Source of the DNA: an uncultured Clostridia bacterium
GTDB taxonomy: Bacteria > Bacillota > Clostridia > Oscillospirales > Oscillospiraceae
Length of the DNA stretch: 6,055 bases
Direction of reading: 5' to 3'
Assembly: GCA_945926565.1 (NCBI GenBank)
Contig: CAMELY010000085.1
Span: 1 to 6,055 of the forward strand
Translations under genes and position numbers: made by a program
Shown: in pieces, positions 1 to 5,705 of the stretch
Position numbering within the stretch: the first letter of the stretch is position 1
Layout: each line of letters starts with the position of its first letter
The notes under the pieces: model-generated
The model's input: the letters and a program-made list of their open reading frames with translations, nothing else
Database searches by the model: none
Told to the model about the DNA's origin: nothing

Positions 1-1
1 C

Positions 2-1222
2 ACGGCGGATTCCGCCCCGGCGGGACTGTACAAGCAGCTGATTGCGGTGGTGATCGGCCTGGTGCTCTTTTTTGCTCTCTCCATTCTGCTGCGGGATCTG
101 GAGCTGGCCAAAAAGTTCCGCTGGCCCGCCGCCATCGGCGCGGTGATTCTGCTGGCCTTCAACCTGCTGCTGGGCGAGACGCTGTTCGGCGCGAAAAACT
201 GGATCTCCCTGGGCCCCCTGTCCTTCCAGCCCTCTGAGCTGGTCAAGGTGGTCTTTGTGCTGGTGGGGGCCACCACCCTGGACCGGATGTTTGCCCGGCG
301 GAACCTGGTCTTTACCCTGGTCTTCTCCGCCTATTGCGTGGGCTGCCTCGCCCTGATGAGCGACTTCGGCACCGCCCTCATCTTTTTCGTGGCCTTTCTG
401 GCCATCGCCTTTCTCCGCTCCGGCGACCTGCCCTCGGTGGCCTTTATGACTGCCGCCGCGGTCTTCGCCTGCTTCCTCATTCTGGAGTTCAAGCCCTATA
501 TCGCAAACCGGTTCGCCGTCTACCGCCATGTCTGGGAGGACAGCGCCGGTCTGGGCTATCAGCAGACCCGCACCCTCTCCGCCCTGGCCAGCGGCGGCCT
601 GTTCGGCCAGGGGGTGGGCAACGGCTGGCTGAAAAAGATCGGCGCCGCCAACACCGACCTGGTCTTCGGCGTGCTGGCGGAGGAGCTGGGCCTGATCATC
701 GCCATTCTGGCGGTGGCAGTCATCATTCTGCTGGCCCTGTTCACCGTGAAGTCCGCCGCCACCGGCCGCTCCTCCTTCTATGTCATCGCCGCCTGCTCCA
801 CCGCCATGATCTTCCTGGTGCAGACCATGCTCAACGTCTTTGGCTCCACCGACCTGCTGCCGCTGACCGGCGTGACCTTGCCCTTTGTCTCCTGCGGCGG
901 CTCCAGTATGATGTCCTGCTGGTGTCTGCTGGCCTATATCAAGGCAGCCGACACCCGCCAGAACGCCGGCATTGCCGTCCGCCTGCCCAAGCGGAGTAAG
1001 GGTGTCCGCTCCTCCGAGCCGGCGGTCTCCCCCATTCCGGACATCCCGGATCATCCCTTTCGCTCCGCCCAGGCCGCCCAGGGGCGGCAGGACACGGCGG
1101 CGACCCAGCCCCTGGGCCGCTTTGACACCCGCACCGACCTCTGGGATCCGGACGGTTTTTCCGCCGAGCTGTCCATCCATGTGGACGACGAGGACAGCGC
1201 AGATTGGGAGGATGAACTATGA
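2..1222 (+). CDS. SEDS-family peptidoglycan glycosyltransferase (FtsW/RodA/SpoVE), 5'-truncated by window edge
   Basis: A polytopic membrane protein that polymerises lipid II into glycan strands. The frame is open to the left edge (it reads TADSAPAGLYKQLIA before the GTG at 47), so the true start lies outside and the GTG is not a credible start. About eight or nine hydrophobic segments are visible of the ten usual in the family. SEDS hallmarks are NWISLGPLSFQPSEL (FQPSEL at 224-241), SDFGTAL, a long loop leading to GGLFGQGVGNG, then ANTDLVFGVLAEELG, whose Asp (656-658) aligns with the catalytic Asp of RodA by family knowledge, and LPLTGVTLPFVSCGGSS (SCGGSS at 890-907, with Cys where Tyr or Phe is common). 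After the last membrane segment there is an unusually long tail of about 90 residues, rich in Pro and Arg and ending in an acidic stretch. It overlaps the downstream PBP by four bases. Whether it serves elongation (RodA), division (FtsW) or spore cortex (SpoVE) cannot be told; the pairing resembles actinobacterial rodA-pbpA. Confidence 0.95.
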   Translation, partial: TADSAPAGLYKQLIAVVIGLVLFFALSILLRDLELAKKFRWPAAIGAVILLAFNLLLGETLFGAKNWISLGPLSFQPSELVKVVFVLVGATTLDRMFARRNLVFTLVFSAYCVGCLALMSDFGTALIFFVAFLAIAFLRSGDLPSVAFMTAAAVFACFLILEFKPYIANRFAVYRHVWEDSAGLGYQQTRTLSALASGGLFGQGVGNGWLKKIGAANTDLVFGVLAEELGLIIAILAVAVIILLALFTVKSAATGRSSFYVIAACSTAMIFLVQTMLNVFGSTDLLPLTGVTLPFVSCGGSSMMSCWCLLAYIKAADTRQNAGIAVRLPKRSKGVRSSEPAVSPIPDIPDHPFRSAQAAQGRQDTAATQPLGRFDTRTDLWDPDGFSAELSIHVDDEDSADWEDEL

Positions 1223-2574
1223 AAAAGCTGCGCGGACGAACCTGGTTTGTCCTGTTGTTTATCCTGCTGCTGACGGCGGGAATGTGCATTCTGGTGGGTA
1301 TGTATGTAGTGCAGGGCAGCGACTGGGCCTCCTTCTCCGCCAACTCCCACCTCTATACCAACGGCCGGATCGCCACCGGAACCATTACCGACCGCAACGG
1401 CCTGCTTCTCTTTGACGGAGAGACCGGTGCTTACGCCGAGGATGCCGCAACCCGGGAGGCCACCCTCCACGCTGTGGGCGACGACTACGGCAACATCGTC
1501 TCCGGCGCCAAGGTGCTCTTTTCCCCGTATATGGCCGCCTACAACCCCATCACCGGTGTTGGCAGCCAGGGCAACCGGGTAACCCTCACGATCGACGCCG
1601 GGCTGAACCGCACCGCCTACGAGGCGCTGGCTGGGCGTCGCGGCACCGTCGCCGTCTATAACTACAAGACAGGAGAGGTGCTGTGCATGGTCTCCTCCCC
1701 CGCCTTTGACCCGGAGGACTCCGCGGCTGTGCTGGAGGCGGTCAATCAGGGGGATCCCCGGTATGACACCGTCTACCTCAACCGGTTCCTTTCCTCCTCC
1801 TTTACCCCCGGCTCCATCTTCAAGATCGTCACCGCTGCCGCCGCCATTGACCGGCTCAACGCCCTGGAGGATTTTTCCTATTCCTGCAGCGGCGCCCTGG
1901 AGGTGGGCGGAGACACCGTCACCTGCCCCTCCGCCCACGGAGAGCAGGATCTGGCCCAGGCACTGGCCAACTCCTGCAACGGGGCCTTTGCCCAGCTGGC
2001 TATCCAATTGGGCGGCGAGGTGCTGCAGCAGTACACCCAGGCCGCCGGCCTGCTGGATCCGGTGGAGGTCAACGGCCTCTCCTCCGCCAAGGGCAGCTTC
2101 ACCCCCACGGAGGACACCGCCTACCTGGGCTGGTCCGGCGTGGGGCAGTACACCAATCTGGTCAACCCCTGCTCCGAACTGGTGCTCATGGGCTGCATCG
2201 CAGGGGAGGGCGAGGCAAAAAATCCCACCCTGCTCAAGTCGGTGACCAGCAGCCTGGAGCTGCCCGCCTCCTTTGTCTCCACCTCAGACGCCTCCATCGG
2301 CTGGAGCGGCGAAACCTGCCGCCAGCTCAAGGCGCTGATGCGCAACAACGTGATCAGCCATTACGGCCAGGATCAATTCGGAGATCTCCCCGTCTGCGCC
2401 AAGTCCGGCACCGCCGAGGTGGGAACGGACCGCCCCCACGCCTGGTTCGTGGGCTTTGTGGACGACCCGGACAGCCCCTACGCCTTTGTGGTTCTGGTGG
2501 AAAACGGCGGCTCCGGCAGTCAGGTGGCCGGCAGCATCGCCGCCACGGTGCTCAATCAGCTGGCCGGTTCCTGA
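1219..2574 (+). CDS. Class B penicillin-binding protein, PbpA-like transpeptidase
   Basis: A membrane-anchored D,D-transpeptidase of 451 residues that should cross-link the strands made by the preceding SEDS polymerase. Residues about 9-31 form one membrane anchor after a short basic KKLRGR start. A small N-terminal region follows (about 33-125, with TITDRNG near the usual RGxIxDRNG site), then the transpeptidase domain from VTLTIDAGLNRTAYEAL on. The three active-site motifs are intact: SIFK with nucleophile S199 and K202, SCN at 252-254, and KSGTAE starting at K395, followed by the typical HAWFVGF. There is no PASTA domain and no glycosyltransferase domain. The size and layout fit the short PbpA group better than the larger PBP2 or FtsI proteins. 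The start is set by GGGAGG at 1206-1211, seven bases before an ATG that overlaps the upstream stop, so the two proteins are probably made by coupled translation. It is the last gene of its unit, with a terminator following. Confidence 0.93.
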   Translation: MKKLRGRTWFVLLFILLLTAGMCILVGMYVVQGSDWASFSANSHLYTNGRIATGTITDRNGLLLFDGETGAYAEDAATREATLHAVGDDYGNIVSGAKVLFSPYMAAYNPITGVGSQGNRVTLTIDAGLNRTAYEALAGRRGTVAVYNYKTGEVLCMVSSPAFDPEDSAAVLEAVNQGDPRYDTVYLNRFLSSSFTPGSIFKIVTAAAAIDRLNALEDFSYSCSGALEVGGDTVTCPSAHGEQDLAQALANSCNGAFAQLAIQLGGEVLQQYTQAAGLLDPVEVNGLSSAKGSFTPTEDTAYLGWSGVGQYTNLVNPCSELVLMGCIAGEGEAKNPTLLKSVTSSLELPASFVSTSDASIGWSGETCRQLKALMRNNVISHYGQDQFGDLPVCAKSGTAEVGTDRPHAWFVGFVDDPDSPYAFVVLVENGGSGSQVAGSIAATVLNQLAGS

Positions 2575-2595
2575 AGCAGTTTCTTTCCGCCGCTC

Positions 2596-2638
2596 TCCCG
2601 CTCCCCGATTGGAAAAGGGGGGCGGGATTTTTGGTTTT
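2596..2638 (+). terminator. Rho-independent terminator after the SEDS-PBP unit
   Basis: An 11-bp stem (2596-2606 with 2617-2627, one G-U pair) closes a 10-base loop. The stem is very GC-rich and is followed directly by TTTTTGGTTTT. It lies 21 bases after the PBP stop and before the next promoter, which makes it a textbook intrinsic terminator. Confidence 0.9.
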
Positions 2639-2701
2639 CCCGGGCTCAGGCATCGTTTTCCCTCCCCGAAATGTTTTTTACTGAACTTTTACAAATCATT
2701 C

Positions 2702-2729
2702 TTGCAATTTCAAAAGTTATCAGTATAAT
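2702..2729 (+). promoter_or_regulatory. Sigma-A-type promoter for the cytidylate kinase-like gene
   Basis: A perfect -10 box TATAAT (2724-2729) lies 16 bases after TTGCAA (2702-2707), a 4/6 match to the -35 consensus. The surroundings are AT-rich, unlike the rest of the window, and sit just after a terminator. Transcription would start near 2736, giving a leader of about 43 bases. This position also argues against any coding start upstream of it. Confidence 0.82.
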
Positions 2730-2778
2730 AAGAATAGAAAGAGCCGTAATCCCATTTGACAGAAAGGACGTGCATCTT

Positions 2779-3378
2779 ATGAGCGGCACACTGCCTATTA
2801 TCACCATCAGCCGCCAGTCCGGCAGCCGGGGCCGTGAGGCAGGAAAGCTGCTGGCCAAGCAGCTGGGCATCCCCTATTATGATTATGAGATTCTGGATCG
2901 CTCCGCCAAGGAGAGCGGACTTGCCCCGGAGCTCTTTGAGCGGGCGGAATCCTCCGCCGCCGCCATGCTGGACCGGCTGGAGCAGGGCCTTCCGGCCACC
3001 GATATCTCCATCAATACGGAGCTGTTTGAGGTGCAGTCCAAAATCATCCGCTCCCTGGCGGAGCAGGGTCCCTCTGTCATGATCGGCCGCTGCGCGGACA
3101 CCGTGCTGCAGGACTTCCCCAACGTGGTGAATATTTACATCTATGCCTCAGAGGCCCGCCGCATTCAAAACACCATGGAGAAAAAGGGCATCAGCGAGAA
3201 GATGGCCGCACGCTTTATCCGCTCGGTGGACCGGGGCCGCAGCGCCTATCATAACTTTTTCTCTCAGCACAGCTGGGGGGATATGTCCGCCTACGACCTG
3301 TGCATCTGCACCGATTCTCTCACACCGGAGGAAACCGCCCAGGCCATCGCGGCATTTCTCTCCCTGCGCTGCAAATAA
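2779..3378 (+). CDS. Cytidylate kinase-like family protein (Cytidylate_kin_2 type)
   Basis: A soluble P-loop kinase-like protein of 199 residues, resembling the group of short proteins related to cytidylate kinase that are common in Clostridia. The N-terminus PIITISRQSGSRGREAGK (6-23) is the family's altered P-loop, with SRQ and GSRG in place of the canonical GSGKST of true Cmk. Other family signatures are IGRCAD (102-107), RFIRSVDRGRSAYH (145-158, the Arg-rich segment expected to touch phosphates) and WGDMSAYDLCICTD (166-179). The substrate is not established for this family, so CMP kinase activity should not be assumed. The frame stays open further up to an ATG at 2671, but that version would contain the promoter; the ATG at 2779 has an AAAGGA site (2763-2768) and begins right at the conserved domain. 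The S33 hydrolase follows 63 bases later with no clear promoter between, so they are probably cotranscribed. Confidence 0.9.
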   Translation: MSGTLPIITISRQSGSRGREAGKLLAKQLGIPYYDYEILDRSAKESGLAPELFERAESSAAAMLDRLEQGLPATDISINTELFEVQSKIIRSLAEQGPSVMIGRCADTVLQDFPNVVNIYIYASEARRIQNTMEKKGISEKMAARFIRSVDRGRSAYHNFFSQHSWGDMSAYDLCICTDSLTPEETAQAIAAFLSLRCK

Positions 3379-3383
3379 ATCAA

Positions 3384-3420
3384 GCCGCGCCCTGCGATTA
3401 TCTCGCAGGGTCTCTGCGGC
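3384..3420 (+). promoter_or_regulatory. Compound hairpin in the gap before the S33 hydrolase
   Basis: An inner 8-bp perfect stem (3390-3397 with 3403-3410, loop TTATC) is capped by an outer 5-bp stem (3384-3388 with 3416-3420), with a lopsided internal loop between them. No U-tract follows, so it is a poor terminator. It ends three bases before the AGGAGG of the next gene and could affect its translation, the stability of the upstream message, or pausing. The pairing is visible directly; the role is inferred. Confidence 0.5.
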
Positions 3421-3441
3421 CACAGGAGGCAATGAACAGCC

Positions 3442-4419
3442 ATGAAGAACCTTCCCTTCCCCCTTCTCTCGGAAGAACACTACAGCGAAGAGATGAGCCA
3501 GCTGATGCTCAAGCTGGAACAGCTGCGCCAGGCCAGCGGCAGCTGCGAGCGTCTTCCGGAACAGGGCATCTACTGGGAATACTATGCGCCGGACAACGGC
3601 TGCGACAAGGTAATCGTCATCAGCCACGGCTTTACGGAATCCACACTGGAGTACTCTGAGCTGATCTGGTATTTTCTCCGGGCGGGGTATGGCGTCTTTA
3701 TCTGCGACCATATGGGCCACGGCAAGTCCTACCGGCTGGTGCAGCAGACCTGGCTCACCCACACCGCCTCTTTCTCCGAGTACATCAAGGATTTCCACCA
3801 CCTGATCACCAAGGTGGTGCTGCCCCGGAGCCAGGGGAAAGCCCGGTACCTCTTCGGCCACTCCATGGGCGGCGCCATCGCCATCCTCTATCTGGAGCAG
3901 TACCACGACGAGTTCCAGAAGGCGGTGCTCAGCTCTCCCATGGTCTCCCCCTCCGCAGGCGAATTGCCTGACTTTCTGGGGGGCGCCCTGGCCAGCTTTA
4001 TGTGCATGCTGGGCAAGGGTGAAAAGCCCATCCCCACCCAGCATCCCTTTGACGGTCAGGATCACTGGGAGAGCAACAACTGCACCACCTCCAAGGCCCG
4101 ATACCTCTGGTATCTCAACCAGCAGCGCCGGGATCTGGACCGGCAGAACTCCGCCGCCACCTACTCCTGGGCCAAGGAAGCGGTCAATGTCCAGTATCCC
4201 ATCCTGGCCCAAGCCTACACAGTGCAGATTCCTGTCCTCCTCTGTCAGGCGGCGCTGGACACCATCGTCAATCTGCCGCCCCAGGACGATTTGGTGCACC
4301 TGCTGCCCCAGGGGCGCAAAATCGTCTACCATGACGCCAAACATGAGATCTACCGCAGTGCCAATCCTACGCTGGAGAAGTTTCTCGTTGACATCTTTGC
4401 CTTCTTGGACGAGGAATGA
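3442..4419 (+). CDS. Alpha/beta hydrolase, S33 / lysophospholipase (PldB-like, Hydrolase_4) family
   Basis: A 325-residue serine hydrolase with no signal peptide or membrane segment, so probably cytoplasmic. The fold landmarks appear in order: VIVISHGFTES with the oxyanion-hole region at H62-G63-F64, then CDHMGHGKS, the nucleophile elbow GHSMGG with S141, acid residue D273 in AALDTIVN, and H301 in DAKHEIYRS. The HEIYR context and the insert between nucleophile and acid (the cap, about 170-250) match the PldB/monoacylglycerol lipase type. A lysophospholipid or monoacylglycerol substrate is likely, but other esters are possible. The start is the ATG at 3442, with AGGAGG at 3424-3429; the 12-base spacing is longer than usual. 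A nearer ATG at 3432 is in another frame and only two bases from the site. It probably shares a transcript with the kinase-like gene upstream. Confidence 0.9.
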   Translation: MKNLPFPLLSEEHYSEEMSQLMLKLEQLRQASGSCERLPEQGIYWEYYAPDNGCDKVIVISHGFTESTLEYSELIWYFLRAGYGVFICDHMGHGKSYRLVQQTWLTHTASFSEYIKDFHHLITKVVLPRSQGKARYLFGHSMGGAIAILYLEQYHDEFQKAVLSSPMVSPSAGELPDFLGGALASFMCMLGKGEKPIPTQHPFDGQDHWESNNCTTSKARYLWYLNQQRRDLDRQNSAATYSWAKEAVNVQYPILAQAYTVQIPVLLCQAALDTIVNLPPQDDLVHLLPQGRKIVYHDAKHEIYRSANPTLEKFLVDIFAFLDEE

Positions 4420-4437
4420 CGCCGCAATCTCCTTTCT

Positions 4438-4479
4438 TTTCCCGCCCCGGTGTATTTTCAGATGCACTGGGGCGGGAAA
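4438..4479 (+). terminator. Long GC-rich hairpin after the hydrolase, probable weak terminator
   Basis: Bases 4438-4452 pair with 4465-4479 (15 bp, one G-U), and the helix can extend inwards by a few weaker pairs to a TTCA loop. It begins 18 bases after the hydrolase stop. The downstream tract TCTGTTAT is only partly T-rich, so termination may be incomplete. The hairpin occupies the place where a -35 box for the next promoter would be. Confidence 0.6.
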
Positions 4480-4481
4480 TC

Positions 4482-4490
4482 TGTTATACT
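4482..4490 (+). promoter_or_regulatory. Extended -10 promoter for the aminotransferase
   Basis: TGTTATACT combines an extended -10 TG with TATACT (4485-4490), a 5/6 match to TATAAT. No good -35 box stands 16-18 bases upstream, which suits an extended -10 promoter. The start would fall near 4497, leaving a leader of about 26 bases that includes the ribosome site. Confidence 0.6.
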
Positions 4491-4522
4491 GGAGCCACAT
4501 CAAGAGAAAGAGGGAATTTCCC

Positions 4523-5704
4523 ATGCCCCAGCTCAGCCACCGTGTTCAGACCTTTACCGACTCAGTCATCCGCCGTATGACCCGGATCAATAACCAGCAG
4601 CCCGGCTCTATCAACCTCAGCCAGGGCTTCCCGGACTTCGACCCACCCCGGGAGATCACCGACGCATTGGCCCGGGCCGCCCAGGAGGGCCCTCACCAGT
4701 ACGCCATCACCTTCGGCGCGCCCAATTTTCGCCAGGCCCTGGCGGACAAGTACAGCCCCACTATGGGCCGCTCCATCGACCCGGAGCGGGAGGTGCTGGT
4801 CACCTGCGGCAGCACCGAGGCCATGATGGCCGCCGTTATGACAGTCTGCAATCCCGGGGACAAAATCATTATTTTCAGCCCCTTCTATGAAAACTACGGC
4901 GCAGACGCCATTCTCTCCGGGGCAGAGCCCATTTTTGTCCCGCTGACGCCGCCGGAGTTTTCCTTTGACCCTGTCGTTCTGGAGGACGCCTTCCGGCAGG
5001 GGGCCAAGGCGCTGATTTTATGTAACCCTTCCAACCCCTGCGGCAAGGTGTTCACACTGGAGGAGCTGACCCTCATCGGTAATCTGGCGCAAAAATACGA
5101 CGCCTTTGTCATCACCGACGAGGTCTACGAGCACATTGTCTTTGCCCCTTATCAGCATATCTCCATGGCCAGTCTCCCCGGCATGTGGGAGCGCACCATC
5201 ACCTGCAACTCCCTGTCTAAGACCTATTCCATCACCGGCTGGCGGCTGGGCTTTCTGCTGGGGCCGGCCGAGGTGGTGGAGGCGGCCAAAAAGGTGCATG
5301 ACTTTCTCACCGTGGGCGCCGCCGCACCCCTCCAGGAGGCGGCCTGCGTGGGGCTCCGGTTCGGGCCAGAGTATTATGACTGGCTCCGGGAGCTGTACAC
5401 GAAAAAGCGGGATCTGCTCTGTGACGGTCTGGATGCGCTGGGACTGAAGCACACCCGGCCCCAGGGCACCTATTTCGTGCTGCTGGACATCAACGATTTT
5501 CTGGCCATGGAGCAGTTCCGGGGCTGGACGGATCTCCAGTTCTGCGAGTGGATGATCCGGGAGATCGGCGTGGCCGCGGTGCCCGGCTCCAGCTTCTTCC
5601 GGGAGCCGGTGAATCACCTGATCCGCCTCCATTTCGCCCGGGGCGAGGAGGTGCTCGCCGAGGCGGTGCGCCGAATGGGCAGGCTTGCGGAGCTACTGAA
5701 ATAG
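4523..5704 (+). CDS. Class I/II PLP-dependent aminotransferase (aspartate / kynurenine aminotransferase-like)
   Basis: A 393-residue cytosolic fold-type I enzyme that transfers amino groups between an amino acid and a 2-oxo acid. It begins with INLSQGFPDFDPP, wording typical of the KAT/YbdL-like and related class I group, followed by YAITFGAPNFRQALADKY. Cofactor residues are N171 in NPSNPCGKV, D199 and Y202 in TDEVYEH, and the Schiff-base lysine K233 in SLSKTYSITGWRLGF. R368 in HLIRLHFARG is placed to bind the substrate carboxylate. All key residues are present and the length is normal for the family, so it should be active. The amino-donor preference (aspartate, aromatic, methionine, glutamine) cannot be read from sequence. 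The start at 4523 is supported by GAGGG at 4510-4514, eight bases upstream, and by the first conserved block beginning about 28 residues in. The frame is open further upstream inside the hydrolase gene, but that stretch is out-of-frame reading of another gene. It has its own promoter. Confidence 0.93.
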   Translation: MPQLSHRVQTFTDSVIRRMTRINNQQPGSINLSQGFPDFDPPREITDALARAAQEGPHQYAITFGAPNFRQALADKYSPTMGRSIDPEREVLVTCGSTEAMMAAVMTVCNPGDKIIIFSPFYENYGADAILSGAEPIFVPLTPPEFSFDPVVLEDAFRQGAKALILCNPSNPCGKVFTLEELTLIGNLAQKYDAFVITDEVYEHIVFAPYQHISMASLPGMWERTITCNSLSKTYSITGWRLGFLLGPAEVVEAAKKVHDFLTVGAAAPLQEAACVGLRFGPEYYDWLRELYTKKRDLLCDGLDALGLKHTRPQGTYFVLLDINDFLAMEQFRGWTDLQFCEWMIREIGVAAVPGSSFFREPVNHLIRLHFARGEEVLAEAVRRMGRLAELLK

Positions 5705-5705
5705 G

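Noticed and set aside
1051..2007. 318-codon open frame on the - strand opposite the PBP
   Set aside because: Gly/Val/Gln-rich antisense shadow of the PBP, with no motif and no upstream ribosome site that I could see.
2671..2778. Longer N-terminus for the cytidylate kinase-like protein, from the ATG at 2671
   Set aside because: These bases contain the TATAAT promoter, the composition is AT-rich and non-coding in look, and the conserved domain begins at the 2779 start.
4438..4479. Third REP copy
   Set aside because: It is a GC-rich hairpin but has no GTAG flank, a different stem sequence and a different loop, so it is better explained as a terminator or operator.
4019..4522. Longer N-terminus for the aminotransferase, from inside the hydrolase gene
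   Set aside because: The translated part is Pro/Ser/Arg-rich out-of-frame reading of the hydrolase; the 4523 ATG has a ribosome site and matches the family start.
3148..4524. 458-codon open frame on the - strand across the kinase-like gene and the hydrolase
   Set aside because: It lies opposite two genes with complete family motifs, shows no recognisable domain, and is the kind of long antisense frame expected in GC-rich DNA with third-position bias.
5018..5632. 204-codon open frame on the - strand opposite the aminotransferase
   Set aside because: Antisense shadow of a gene whose catalytic residues are all intact.
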